Shown piece by piece: positions 1-12,592 of a DNA stretch of 64,000 bases. Position numbers and translations under genes: made by a program. Positions within the stretch are counted from its first letter, which is position 1. Each line of letters opens with the position of its first letter. Below the pieces are notes generated by a model that saw only the letters and a list, made by a program, of their open reading frames with translations, searched no databases and was not told the origin of the DNA. The DNA is from Dugong dugon (Eukaryota > Chordata > Mammalia > Sirenia > Dugongidae), in the NCBI GenBank assembly GCA_030035585.1, contig CM057462.1, forward strand, positions 92,215,234-92,279,233, written 5' to 3'.

Positions 1-414
1 CATCTGGATTTGTTCCACCGAGGGGGCTGGAGCTGAATATTCATTAGAACAGAAACAACATACCCCAGGGCACTCTTATGCAAGCATTCGTGGCTGGCCA
101 GGAAATTAATGCAACACCTCGGTTCCGCCCCCGCTAAGGTTCGTTAGCTGAGACTTAATTGGGCAGGTCCACTCAAATACGTGAAAACTTCAAAATAGAT
201 TATTCAGTAAACCCGAAATACGAAAATTGGCAAATTGGGGCTGATTATTTACTCACTTTCATAAAACATTTCAGCGAGTTCTTCTAAATAGCACTTTTTT
301 TTCTATATTTATAAAAAGATTTGACTTACACCCAACTTCTGGAATTTATTCTCTTTACTAATATTTTTATTCATTAAGTAGTATTTTATTAACTTACTAC
401 CTAGTGAGTGCTCT

Positions 415-600
415 TTGGCCAAGCAGTTCACTTATGGTTGTCTCATTTATCCTCCTGCAGCCCTGTAAGATAAGTGATATTATGGGCATCTTCAAGTCGC
501 CAATGAGAAAACCGAAGTTTAGGTAGGTTAAATAGTTTACAGGAAGTATACTGGCAGAGCTGAGAATCCAGTACAGATCTACCAATTCTAATTGAGCAGC
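415..600 (+). repeat. MIR SINE fragment
   Basis: The stretch runs from a cctgtaagataagtgat segment through a gatgagaaa-like core to a segment resembling the 3' half of MIR. It is heavily diverged. Confidence 0.5.
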
Positions 601-1124
601 TTCTGGGAATGAAGGTACTCTTGGATCTAAAGATCTATTTTCCAGTATCTCCAAATCTATACTGGACCCTAACTACTGCTGCCTCATTGAGTTGAACATT
701 TATAAGCATCAAGGAGGGAAGATTATCTGGATTTATTTTCTCTATACTCCCAAGTTGTCAGACAACCACAGATTCCCATGAAAGAAGAGCAGAACGAGCA
801 AACAGTATCCGTATCCTAGTTTTTGTTGTGTGCCACTGAGTCTGGTTTGACTTGTAGGGACCCAATGATAGATCCCTTCATTTCCCTGCTACTACTGTTG
901 CTGAGTTTACTTTTCATTCATTCATTCAACAAATATTGACCTCATACCATGTACAGAGAAATGTATGAAATAAAAAGATGATTCAGACACGAGCCCTGTC
1001 CTTAAGGATTTACAGCATAGGGGGAGTTATAGGTATCCAACTGGAAAATTGTCCACTTGGGAGTAGTGTGAGTTGAGGAGGAAAGAATTAGTTAAGACTA
1101 AACAAAAATATGTTCTTGAACCCT

Positions 1125-1650
1125 TATCACCCTTTAACTACTACCCTGTTGCTCTCCCCCCTTTCAGCCAAACTTTGTAAAAATTGTCTGCATTCACCAT
1201 CTCTGACTTGTCACCTCCCATTCACTCACCACCTCACTGTAACCTGGCTTCTGCCTTTCCACCACGCCACTAAAATTCTTCTTGTCAAAATTACTAAGGA
1301 CTTCCTGGTCGCTGAATCCACTGGATACTTTTTAGGCCTTATCTTACTTGACTTTCCTTCTGCATTTGGCACTGCTGATTTTGCACTCAAAGCTCTCAAC
1401 TCCCTTGCCTTGACCACTCTTCTCCTTCTCCTGATTCTACTCACGCTTTTTTGAGAGTTCCTACAGGGTCTGCTTGCCCTACGCCGAACCCAGCTGTTCC
1501 CTAGGTTTCTGTCCTCAGCTTTCCGCTCCCTGATTTTATTCTTTCTCTCTCTACTCACCAGGAATTTAAATATGCTACTCCTTATCTGGTGTGATTCAGT
1601 TCAGATAGCATCTTCCAAAGGCTTTCCCTGCCTTCCCTTCTCCTGTTAAG
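1125..1650 (+). repeat. L2/CR1-type LINE fragment with reverse-transcriptase remnant
   Basis: The forward frame at 1,110-1,454 contains LILLDFPSAFGTADF, which resembles the reverse-transcriptase block A pattern (LLDLSAAFDTVDH) of CR1/L2 LINEs, preceded by a plausible KITKDFLVA segment. It is an old LINE remnant and not a host gene. The subfamily is uncertain. Confidence 0.55.
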
Positions 1651-1894
1651 TGCTCCTTTCCCATGGATACCTCTAGAATAGATTAATCAAATTCAAATGA
1701 AATTGTTCACATGTCACAATCTCCCACTAGAGAGTAAGCTTGAGTCAGGGTATGTGTCGTATCTGTATCCACAATACCTAGGACAGTGTAACATTCAGTG
1801 AGTCCATGTTCAGTTGCCTTGAATTGTATTTCCAAAATCTGTATTTCTAGCACATAACTTAAAGCCTGCATATAGTTGGTGACCATTAAATTTA

Positions 1895-2345
1895 TTCTCA
1901 TCAAACATTTATTATGTACTTACTTTGTATCAGGATTGTGCTTAGCAATTGGGATACAAAATAGCCTTTTTGTTAGCAAACACATAGTCTAGAAGAGGAG
2001 GTAGACTAGAACAGACAGACAATACAATGTATTGGGTGTTGAAATGGAGGTTTGTGCCAGGTAATGAAGGGGCAAGAGCATGGAGAGCTGTACTTCGGAG
2101 GAAAATCGAGGAAGGCCTCACAGAGGAGGTGGTAGCTGATCTAAGTATTAAAGGATGAGTTGGGATTCCCAGGGTGGGTTTCTCAGGCGAGAGGAGTTCT
2201 AGGCAGTACGAATAGAAATCTTGGGAATTGGGGATTGTTTTCTTGGGCAAACTATTTAATTTCTAATCCTTTTTTTTTCTCATCTGTAAACATCAGGAAT
2301 GACTACGTACTCAGAGAGGTTGTTGTGAGGATTAAATAAAACAAC
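1895..2345 (+). repeat. L2-like LINE 3' region
   Basis: It begins with a diverged copy of the ttattgagcacctactatgt motif, continues into a ggcctcacagaggaggtg segment and ends in an alternating MIR-like tail. The order matches L2 3' sequence as I remember it. Confidence 0.45.
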
Positions 2346-2641
2346 TTACTTGTAAGTACAGGGCACTACTGCCTTCCTACAGGGAAGATGCTTGAATGAC
2401 ACTTGTGGGAAAACCTCAGGCAGTCTGGGGCAGGACTTTATGTTAATAATGTTCTACTGATATCCAGACACTAAATTTATCTAAATCTCCAACCTGATGC
2501 AGCTGCCATTAGTCCCCAGAATAGATCCATTATCTCCGGCCTTTCTCCAGTCCTCAGTGACCCTGACCAATATAGAGCAATTCCATGATAGGACCCAACT
2601 GAGTGCAGATGATTAAAACCTGGCTCAGAGTAGCCCACCAA

Positions 2642-2800
2642 AGAAACCAAACGCATTTCTGTTGATTCCGACTCATCATGACCCTATAGGACAGAGTAGA
2701 ACTGCCCCCATAGGGTTTCCAAGGAGCAGCTGGTGGATTTGAACTGCCAGCCTTTTGGTTAGCAAACATAGCTCTTAACCACTGCGCCACCAGGCCCCCA
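2642..2800 (-). repeat. AfroSINE, antisense
   Basis: Read on the minus strand it has the tRNA-like head (ggtggcgcagtggttaag) and the ctatagggtcatgatgagtcg-type tail. A 7-base match, tagccca, flanks it at 2,631 and 2,804, a likely target duplication. Confidence 0.9.
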
Positions 2801-3044
2801 GATTAGCCCATGTTACTGAAAAGTACAGGAGATTCCCAGTGCAGACTTCTTGGTTCGAAACATTTCTGGTCTCTAAAAATCACTCTTGGTTCCAGTATTA
2901 GGAATTGAGGGGGAGAGGTGACGTTAAAAACAAGTGAGGATTTTGATACTTCAAAGGATAGTTTATCATCATCCTAAACAAAATAAGATAGATGCCTTTA
3001 TGGGAACTTGTGAAGAAGCAAGGTTTTTAAAAATCAATTCACAG

Positions 3045-3355
3045 AGAATCTTAACCTTCTTAGTGTCAAAGACCCCCTTTGCAATGCTAGGGAATAATTT
3101 TTTAAATGAGTAAAACAAAACACAAAGGATTACAAATGAAACAAAAAGTATATTGAAATACAATGACAACAATATTAAACTAAATTTGTGATATAGCAAT
3201 ACATGTGCCTGTTTATTAATGCATTAAATAATAAGATGTAGTGAAGTATCGAATACTACCTTAATGAGCATAAACAATATGCTCAATATGGACCCCCCTG
3301 AATTCTACCCATGGATCTCATGGAGGTCCAAGGACCCTGAGTTAAGAACCCCTGC
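3045..3355. mobile_element. non-autonomous DNA transposon-like repeat
   Basis: The ends are imperfect inverted copies: aatcttaacc near 3,048 and ggttcttaac on the other strand near 3,350, each followed by a run of C-rich 'gacccc' sequence. The interior is A/T-rich. The pattern resembles a mammal-wide hAT-type repeat, but I cannot name the family with confidence. Confidence 0.5.
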
Positions 3356-4384
3356 AGTTAACAAATGATCCCCATCTAGTTCCAGGTACTGCCTGCACCA
3401 GAATACGCCTTAAATACAGGACCCAGAGATTAAGGGTCTCATGTTCTTAGACCAAGCCCGCTGGGCTTTGAGAACTTCACTTTACAATGATTAAACTTTA
3501 CTTATCTCCCATTTGGAATAAATCACACTTTGAACTTTCTTGATAGGCCCAGCTATAAATACTGTTGAAGGAATGTGTTTCTGGGTATTGTTCACAACAT
3601 TTACTGAGAAGGCAATGAAAGAACAGGAAAAGGAAGATTTGGGGACTATGAGGTAAATGGTGTTAGGATTGAGGGACCTTGCTTCCCTTACTTAATACGG
3701 GATATCCTTGGAGCAGGGATGACTTGTCAGAGAAAAATCTTTGGGTCACTTTTTAATATGCCATAACTTTAATGTTACAAAAAAGTCCTTTAATTATGAT
3801 GGGCTTAAATGATGGTTCTTCCCTTGTTTGTACTGTCCAGTTCTGAATGATCATGAAACAGCAGTATGAATAAATTGTCCTTTTCCAACCAGCAGTGTAC
3901 GATCTTTTGGGGAAGGAGATAAGACACAAGAAATACATACACATAAAAAGAACTGAGTTAGAAAAAGTGCTGAGTTCAGAGAAGGGAGATAACATTCTGT
4001 ACCAGGGAAGGAAAAGGTAGAACTTGAATTGTGTCTTGAAGAGTGGATAGCATGTGAAAAGAGAAGAGGGAGCCTACTTTCAGGTGAGGGGAACAAAGGG
4101 GAGCGGTAAGGAAGAGGAATGGACAGGACTATTTTTTTAGAGCTGGGTACTTAGCCACTTAACAGTCTTTGTTACACAAAATATTTAAATCAAATTGTTC
4201 AGGAGCTTCTCTTTCTCTCAAGAGAGAATGTTCTTGCTAAAGGTAAAGTCTTTTTTCCTTTCTTAACCAAATCAAATGACCACAGAGCACTGAAGGCTAA
4301 AAAGGAAAACATTCTCCCTTTTCACAATAATGTTTCCTTTGGTAAACAAGGTTATATAGGGAAGAGTGATATGTTGTCTTGGGA

Positions 4385-4725
4385 AGAGTGATTCTTTAAA
4401 TATTTATCCAGCACCTTCTAGGTTCTGGGCCCTATTCAAAGCTTTCTCAGCAGTGAACAAAACAAAGTTTCTGTTCTCACAGAGCTTATCTTTTAGTGGA
4501 GGGAGATAAATGATAAATAAATACATGTCAGGTGAAGGTAAGTACTCTGAAGAAAAATAAAACATAGTAAAGGAAGACAGCGCTAGAAGGTAGACTGCTT
4601 TTTTTGGTGAGGTGGTTAGGACGGCCTCTCTGATAAACTTCATTTGGAGACCAAGTGAAGTGAAGGAGTGAACCACACAGACATCTGTGGAAAGACTTCC
4701 AGGCAGAGGAAGAGTTAAATGTAAA
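4385..4725 (+). repeat. L2-like LINE 3' region
   Basis: It contains the series cagcaccttctaggttctgg, cagtgaacaaaacaaa, cacagagctta and ggcctctctga in the order expected for L2 3' sequence. Confidence 0.5.
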
Positions 4726-4793
4726 GAATAAACATAGCTAATCATTTAACACTGGAAAATTATGTTCCAAATAAACATAGTATAAACTTTGTA

Positions 4794-5043
4794 CAACAAC
4801 AACAAAAAAAAAAAACAAACCCATTGCTGCTGAGTCAATTCCAACTCATACAAAGGACCCCAAAATGCTATGAAATTTTACATATACCAAACTTGTTGCC
4901 ATCGAGTCGATTTCAACTCTTAGAGACCCAATAGGACAGAGGAGAACTGCCCCATAGAGTTTCCAAAGAGCGCCTGGTGGATTCGAACTGCCAACTTTTT
5001 GGTTAGCAGCTGTAGCTGTTAACCACTGTGCCACCAGGTCTCC
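4794..5043 (-). repeat. AfroSINE, antisense, with an extra partial tail copy
   Basis: A full copy spans about 4,886-5,043. In front of it lies a second copy of only the 3' tail (4,817-4,852), separated by 30 bases, so one SINE landed next to an older truncated one. An A-run of about 12 bases precedes both. Confidence 0.85.
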
Positions 5044-5353
5044 AATTATAAATTTATCTTGGATAGTGAGAATGGTACAATAAGCATTGCTCAAATACTT
5101 AAACCAATAAATTTTTTGTACTCTTGGACTTCAGAAGAGCTTTCAGGAGAATGCTTTGAGTGGGCTACATCTCTAAGAACAGTTACGCTGAAAAGTTTGG
5201 GCTGATCATTCTTTCTCGCCCCCTAAATTCCCCTGAAGTCCACACAGACAGTCATTCTGTTGACTTTGAGCTGTCTTGAGAGTTGGGATTCACCTTTTAA
5301 AAATGGCTACGGAGCATCTTTAGTAAATATCTGAGGTTTCTTCAAAGTCTTCA

Positions 5354-5557
5354 GAGTCCCTAGATGGTGCAAATGGTTAACATGTTTGGCTACAAATGGA
5401 AAGGTGGCCATTTGAGTCCATCCAGAGGTGCCTTGGAAGAAAGGCCTGGTGATCTACAAAAAGATCAGTCATTGAAAATCCTGTGGAGCAGTTTTACTCT
5501 GACATATGTGGGTCACCATGAGTTGGAATTGACTAGAGGGAAACTTTTTTTTTTTTT
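5354..5557 (+). repeat. AfroSINE, sense
   Basis: The tRNA-like head (tagatggtgcaaatggttaa) is followed by the box B-like segment, the conserved gtggagcagttttactctg block and a T-rich tail at 5,545. Confidence 0.85.
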
Positions 5558-6534
5558 AAACCAAGGGCTTCAGTTGGGAGTATTTGGAGAAGACTTTTTG
5601 TCTCCCTTCCCATTGCTTCTCCGAACCACCATCCAGAGCTCAGAGCTGAGTCTCCTGAGGCATAAAGATAGAAAATGTGAGTCAAGCCCTGAATAAGCAC
5701 AATGATGATGGTCAATCAAATCATGCCAATAAGGATTTAATCATGAATCAGAACAGCTTGAACATTGTGTTTTTGCATCGGAAACATTTTCTTTCTTTTT
5801 TCCGCTTTATGAGTACCCCAAAGTGTTTCTGAAAGGATCAAATGCAATAGACTGTTGGTGGGACAGAAAGATTTGGTTGACTCATCCAACTTGTAGTAAA
5901 TTGTGGAGCTGGAACTGGGACTATGGCCTTCTGATATTTCATCTAGATTTTCTTTTCTATAAATATACCCCAGAACAAATAGTTCTGAAGATTGATATAG
6001 TCTCCTGGTTAAAAGTTTAGGAAAAATGGATTGAACAATGTTAAGTAGAACTCTTCAGAGCTTTTAATATACAAATGAGTCCCGTGAGTTTGCAAGAGGA
6101 CTCCAAAACAGTTTTGGGAAATACCAGTCTACACCACTCTAGCTTGATATGCCTATCTATAACTTACAAGAGACTTCCCAGATCTAAGTTTAATTTCTGT
6201 TGCTAATGACACGCAGGGTTTATTTTGGCTACAGACACATTAATTTGATTTTGGCTATTGTTGAGCATGTTTGATTCAGTCCAAAGAGTACTTTCCTCTC
6301 AGGTGACTGTGTAGTAAGGCTTTGGGGTAAGTGACAAAAGTTCTTCTGGCTAAATATTGTCCCCATATACTATGCTACCTATATGCTCACAAGCACCTCT
6401 GTTGCCAAAGGTAAGTTGAAAAGATTACTACTTTGGATGAGTCCAGTGGCCTTAATCAGTGTGGCGTAGTGACCACTCAGGGGCCAAATCAATCAGTGTG
6501 AGGTCCCAGGCACTGGCAATAAGCTCAGGTGAGC

Positions 6535-6830
6535 TGTTTAGTTACTGTACTGTGTCCTAGGATACAGCAGAGAACAAGACAGGCCCAGTCCTCGCCATTG
6601 AGATTTGGTTGGAGTCCAGGTGAACTACAGACAAGCAAACCAACAACTGCTACAAGGTACAGTGAGCACTGTTATGGGGGTGAGTGAGGCAGGCTATGAG
6701 AGCAAAAGAGGTGTGCCTGACTCAGGCATAGGGAACAGGGAAGTGACATCTAAACTGACCTGCAGGTGAAGAGGAGTGTTCCATGCAGAACCAGAGGTGA
6801 GAGAACATGTTGAAGAGGTAGGTTAGAGAC
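6535..6830 (+). repeat. L2-like LINE 3' region
   Basis: It shows ggatacagcagagaacaaga followed by an aaaccaacaactgctac and a gtgttccatgcagaacc segment, the arrangement of L2 3' sequence. Confidence 0.45.
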
Positions 6831-8029
6831 CCACTCGACTCTATATTCTTGGTTCATACTCTAGAAGAAGCAACTACACTAAAGCAACACCTCATGTTTG
6901 CATTTTACAAGGTACTTCCACCTACATTGCTTCATTTCCTCTCTACAACAGACCTTTCAGGTGTCCCAGGCCCATGGTCACAGAGTCGAGAAGAGAGACT
7001 GGGAACAGTCCCTGCAGCTTCTAGAAAGTCAGAGATGTTAAAGTAGAAAACACAGACCCTTAGGACCATATTCCAAATACCAGGTTCCCACTGGAAGTGG
7101 TTGAGGATGCTGTGAGTCTCAGGGAAGTTTTAAGCAGTAAGTGAGCATTTGGAGCAGGGAGGTGTGCAGACCTTGTTGCTTGGATTGAGACCACTTTTCT
7201 CACTATTGGATTGAACTGAGACCAGTTTATTGAATCACAATATAAAAGAGGAGAAATCCATAGCAAGGCTTGACTGTTTTTCTTCCTTTGTTGAGCCACA
7301 TAAAAAATGGAAACTGAGCCAGTAGGATATAGTTCTAGATCCAGTTGGCCTTCCTAGGATCAAAGGGGCAAATCATTAACTACCATCCAATTAATACAAG
7401 AAAATCACATTTCACATGGGATGGGTTCTAGAGTTAGAATGGAAGACGAAGCTCTAGTGTAGTCAGAATCATCCTTAAAATCCCCTAGGAAGATACCACA
7501 TTGGAGATCAACATGTGCAACACAAATATGTGTGTCTTTAAATACCAGAATCACACTCAGCAGAGCAAGATGCTCATACTTTGAGAGGCATATGGAGACT
7601 AAGACTGACTGAGGGTTTGTGGCTATTGAATGAAATGGTGGCAGAATTGCCCATATTACTTAAATCTCAGTCTTCCTCCTTCCTCTCCCTGTCAGTTATA
7701 TAGAGTGAATTTGTGCCATATAAATCCTTGTTTGATGTAACTCCACTGCCAATTCTTGCTGCTACTCTAGTAGCACATGTGAGAAGCACCTCAGTTACAA
7801 TTCAGCACGTGCAATTCGGAGAATCATGCCTTTGTAGATTTTAACTTGGCTTATATTTTAACTGTTAGTTTTCATTAACAAGACTTGGTCTTCCTGTTGT
7901 AGCTCAGTTTTAACTGCTCTGGAAGATGGTGCTCAGAAGTGCCTCCCTAGGGCCCTCAAAGTGAATTTGACGTACATCTTGTATCATATATTTAAAGTCA
8001 AAAATTTGTGCAATTACACAGGTTTCACT

Positions 8030-8430
8030 GTTATAACAGAAGCCTAAAACAACAGTAGGTTAAACAAGATAAAAGTTTCTCTTTCTCTCTTGTGGAATAG
8101 GCTGGGTATAAGCAAGCCAGCACTAGTATGATGGATCCACGTTATTGGGACTTCGCCTACTTCAGTCTTGTTGCTCCACCATCTTGAGAGTTTTGCCCTC
8201 GCCCATCTAGTTCAAGATGGTTCCCCACCAGTGTATTCATATTCCAACCAATTGCCTTGGGAAAAAGATGGAGCAGAGTACTTTTTCCCTTTAAACAATC
8301 TGGAAATTCCACACTTCACTTCCATTGGCTATAACCCATTGGCTAGATCTTAATCACATGGCCATACTACTTGCAAGAAGGGTTGAAAAAATATTGGGAG
8401 GTCATGTGGCCAGCTAAAACTAGATGGTTC
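8030..8430. repeat. interspersed repeat of unnamed mammalian family, copy 1
   Basis: This stretch and 9,760-10,110 share the same order of blocks: a taacagaa/taacagag start, aacaagataaaag or aacaaaataaaag, ttgctccaccatc or an equivalent, and an ending block cccattggc...cttaa. The repeat is visible from this self-similarity; the family name is not certain. Confidence 0.55.
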
Positions 8431-9759
8431 TATTACCTTAAGAAAGGAAGGGACAACTGGACATCTGTCATGGTCTGCCTCTTTGCCCATGCATATAACC
8501 GTGTCCATTCTTCCTCGCACACATAAACACATTCACCCTTCTCCAGGGGAGGCACCCCAAGTTCCTTCCAGTTACCCAGTCAGTTTGGAATCCAAACTGA
8601 GCTCTGGGTGATATTTGGTTCTCTCCTCTGGGTCCATGTGTAGCTCCTTGTGGTTTAGCATCTAATAAATTTAAAGACGAATTATCAGGCTTCCTACTCT
8701 GCTACCCCACCCAGACACATGATTATATGCATATTAGCTGAATAGAGCAAGATATATACAGTAAAAATTCCCATTAAGAAAAGGAAAGGACTGGAACACA
8801 CAGCAGTCACCAGCCATTGAGTTCACATTCTGCTGTCAGGGAATGTGGACTCCCTGCCCTGGCAGTGGAGCAGGTGCCAGGGAGCTGCCCTCTGGGAGGA
8901 GGTGTTTATTCTCTATACTCCATGTTCACTAAGAAGTGGGCTTTGGAGAGGAGACCCTGAAAGCTCTTCTGGGAGCTGCCTACCTTTTACAACCTGCTTC
9001 CTGCTGATGGAAGTTTAGGGGTAGGAGGGCAGGGGTTGCTTGTGCAGGCCAGGCTTATGGTTTCTTTGGCTAGACAGTTTCCTCAAAAACAGTAGATTTC
9101 TGGTGTGTTCTGATCAGTTCCAAGTGCTGGTAACCACAGTGAAAGTTCTCATCTAGATAGTTTTGAAGTCTGAATACTCTGACTTTTATTTATGACCTCT
9201 ATGCTCTGTCTCTCCTCTGATTTCTCCATCACTGATGGCCACCTTGAGACAATAGGAAGTTATAGGCTTGGGTAAGAAGGTAGCCTCCTTAATCTGATCT
9301 TTGCTGGGGGGCTAGGAAAAGAATACTGGGAAAGCTTTGAGATCACAGTCTTTTCTTCTGCTAAGCCTGCTGCTTCATATATAGCTGCTTCAGTTTGGGT
9401 ATACAAATGTCCTTTTCAACTCTGCAGGGCCATAAATTGTTGGACTTTGGCAATGCGGTTTGTAGACCACAGTCAAAGAAAACTTCCCTTCGCAAAGCCA
9501 TAGCCTCCATCATTTCTGCTGCAGACTGTCTGGCTCTAGTTTCAGCTCCTCTGTATATTGTGGCAAGAAGTAGCCAACAAACACTCACGTTCTAAATTCT
9601 TCCAACCATTTGCCTAGAGCTACAGGTTTGGTTGGCCAGTGGTCTGCCTTCCAAGGTATCTTAGGTAATAATTTTACTAAATGGTTTGCCATGACATAAA
9701 AACCATGCCAATGCCACATATTTTATATTCTGTTTTGGTACAGAATACCATATTTTCTT

Positions 9760-10110
9760 ATTAAAATATAGGTTTGGCTGCTGTAACAGAGTTCCAAAAT
9801 AAGTTACTTAAACAAAATAAAAGTTTATAATAATAGAACGCAGGTAGTCCACGGCTGGTGTGGTGGCTTCATTGTATAAAGAGACACATGTTTCTTTTCT
9901 GTTATGGCTCAGCCTTCCTTAGGGTGTTGCCCTTATCTGTATGGTTCATGTTGTCATTCCAGCCAATAGGAAGGGGAGATAGAGAAGGAGGTATGGCCCT
10001 TCTCAGAGGTTACACACATCAGTTGTACTCATGTCCCATTGGCCAAAACTTAACCTATGACTATCTGTAGCAGCAAGGGCAGCTGGGAAAAATCAATTTT
10101 ATTCTGGGCA
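9760..10110. repeat. interspersed repeat of unnamed mammalian family, copy 2
   Basis: This is the second copy of the family at 8,030-8,430, in the same orientation and with the same block order, including cccattggccaaaacttaac near 10,040. Confidence 0.55.
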
Positions 10111-10404
10111 CCATGTGTCGAGTTACCATTATGGGGGGATGGGGAGTTTCTATAAAGCTAAATGAAGAGGAGAATTGATACTGTGAAATAACCAATAGTC
10201 TCTACCACACTATCCTAAGCATATCTTCAAAATTTGGTGAAAAAATCACTAAGCTATTTTCAAGTGATGGGGTTACAGAGAGAAGACATAAACTTAACTT
10301 TATATAGATAACTAGATTTTTAGAAGGGACTTTGGCTGTCATTTATGCCAACCACTTCTTAGAAAAGGACCAAGGCACAGACATTTCCCTTGTGGGGAAC
10401 TTTT

Positions 10405-10640
10405 AAAAATAAATTACTTTATTGAGATACAATTCACATAACTATACAACCCACCTATTTAAACTGTACAATTCAGTGTTTTTTAGTATATTCTCAGAGT
10501 TGTGCAATCACCACCAAAAACTAATTTTAGAATATTTTATCCTCCTAAAAGAAACCCCATACCCATTAGCAGAACATATATCTTCTTCCCCTATCCCTCC
10601 AGCTCTAAGCAACTAATCTTTCAGTCTCTATATTTGTGTG
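10405..10640 (-). repeat. L1 3' UTR fragment, antisense
   Basis: The blocks tttattgagatacaattcac, actgtacaattcagtg and agttgtgcaatcaccacc are the reverse complement of the 3' end of older L1 subfamilies. A sense copy of the same region lies at 63,580. Confidence 0.75.
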
Positions 10641-10894
10641 GGTGGATTTTACATAGACTGAATGTCCAGTTTTGGTTGCCAGACAGGAGAAGTTACATTT
10701 AGCAAATGAAGCCCCAGAAGCATGAGAAGGCAAAGGTTAATGGTTTGTGTCAAGAACAGTGGAATTAGTGCCCCATGCTTCTGTGTGTACTGTCCTGGGT
10801 ATTGAAGATAGAAAGCCAAAGGTGTCTTTGTTCTCAAGGAGCCTCCGGTTGAGTAGGGAAGACTGACACATAAATAGACAATTATCACTGAGTA

Positions 10895-11224
10895 TTACTG
10901 AAGTTGTCAAGGATTTCATTTTACCTGGATCCACAATCAATGCCCATGGAAGCAGCAGTCAAGAAATCAAATGATGTATTGCGTTGGGCAAATCTGCTGC
11001 AAAAGACCTCTTTAAAGTGTTAAAAAGCAAAGATAGCACTTTGAGGACCGGACCCACGCCAAGGTATTTTCAATCGCCTCATATGCATGTGAAAGCTGGA
11101 CAATGACTAAGGAAAACCAAAGAATTGATACCTTTTAATTATGGTGTTGGCAGAGAGTATTGAATATTCCATGGACTGCCAGAAGAATGAACAAATCTGT
11201 CTTGGAAGAAGTACAGCCAGAATG
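10895..11224 (+). mobile_element. RTE-type LINE 3' part, left piece, interrupted by L1
   Basis: The sequence corresponds to the end of the reverse-transcriptase ORF of the elephant RTE LINE, with blocks catatgcatgtgaaagctgg, ccatggactgccagaagaa and gtcttggaagaagtacagcc. It stops at cagaatg, and the continuation ctccttagaagc is found after the L1, at 14,977. It is degenerate and not coding. Confidence 0.8.
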
Positions 11225-12592
11225 TAACTCAGAGGGGCAGGGCCAAGATGGCGGAGTAGTCAGATGCTTCCGGTGGACCCTCTTACAACAAAGACCCAGA
11301 AAAACAAGTGAATTGATTATTTATGGCCATCTGGGAGCCCTGAACATCAAAGGCAGAGTTGAGGAACTGAACTGAGTGGCAGGGGGAGGGAGAGACGGTT
11401 TGGAAGCAGCGAGAAGTTACCAGACCTGATACTGTGAGAGCCTGAGCCCTTCAGGCCTGATCAGCTTGGGGATAAGCAGTGGGGTAGGCAAGTGGCGGTG
11501 CTCAGGAGGCGTGTTTTCTGCACCGGGAGAGACCCAGAACCAGAAAGTCTACATGGCCACCCAGAACTAGTGAGAAGCAGCCCTGGATCGGTGAAAGATA
11601 AGTAATTGCGTACGGCCTACTGCGCAGATCAAAAACACCCCCCTTAGGAAAAACTTTTCTCCCATTTACCTCCCCGCTTTCTCCTCTGCACTAGGTCCTG
11701 GACTGACTTCAGCAATTGCCGAGTCCCCTGGGCCAGAAGTAGGATCCGTCACATGCCCGGAGCCATTCTGCCTGCCTTGGAGAGTGAACAAATTAACAAA
11801 CAGAGGAAAAGATAAACTGCTGGCTCCCATAAGCCAGGAATCCAGGGTAGGCGCAGCTCCTTTGCCTAGGCACAGGCATAAAAGATCCATGGACTTTGAG
11901 TGCATTTCCCCCTACATAGACTTGTGTGGGCCCATCTCAACAGCGTAGGCCCTCATTACCGCAGTACAACAGGGTATATACCGGCACTCTAACTTCAACT
12001 GTTTCAGCTGTGAAGTGGCAGGTTCTTGACATTTGACACTGCTCTGCCTATTAAGCAGGGTCTTCACCTACCCACATCGAGGGCCTGAGGACTTCTGGCT
12101 CCACCCATGCCACCTAGCCACCTGCGATAGGGGCCCATGAATAAGAGGTGCCCCCCGGTCCTTACAGCCAACAGCATTAGGTGCTCGTAGTCCGGCTGCA
12201 AAACCCACCCACCTATGTGCTTTAGAGAACAGGGACATGCCTTCCTCCTGGACACTTGGGGGCAGCCGTCAGCCCCCTGCCTTGCTCAGAGTGTGTTGCA
12301 GCCAGATGCCTGTGCCTACACCAATCACCCATGCCTGTATAGGACTGTGAGAGCTTACATCAACCTCTTGGTGGCTATCTACTTGGGCACCTGAGCAGAA
12401 TCTGTACAGGAGGAGTGGGCATACTCCTGAGCTCACATACCTAGATCTAACCACCTGGTGACAGGACATTAGAGCTTCAAAGGTGCCAATAATCAAACTA
12501 GCTCATATGAGCAGCCTATTTAGGCATATCAAAACAAAACAAGAAGCTAGGACACAATAAGCAAATGTAAAATAAATAAATATAATAACTTA

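Larger units (their letters stand above)
1..10894 (+). other. PGM1 5' intronic region, part 1
   Basis: No exon is recognised. The region should be intron 1 of the canonical transcript, because exon 1A encodes an N-terminus that is absent here. The first 250 bases have somewhat more CpG than the rest and could be the edge of the upstream CpG island. Known content is a MIR (415-600), a LINE reverse-transcriptase fragment (1,125-1,650), L2 pieces, a DNA-transposon-like element (3,045-3,355), three AfroSINEs, a related repeat pair (8,030-8,430 and 9,760-10,110) and an antisense L1 end (10,405-10,640). Confidence 0.6.

Noticed and set aside
1-400. Possible PGM1 exon 1A
   Set aside because: No coding match to the canonical N-terminus and no suitable ATG with donor. 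Slightly raised CpG only suggests that the promoter is upstream.
1110-1558. Overlapping open frames of about 110 codons on both strands
   Set aside because: The plus-strand frame resembles an old LINE reverse transcriptase, so it is repeat sequence and not a host gene.
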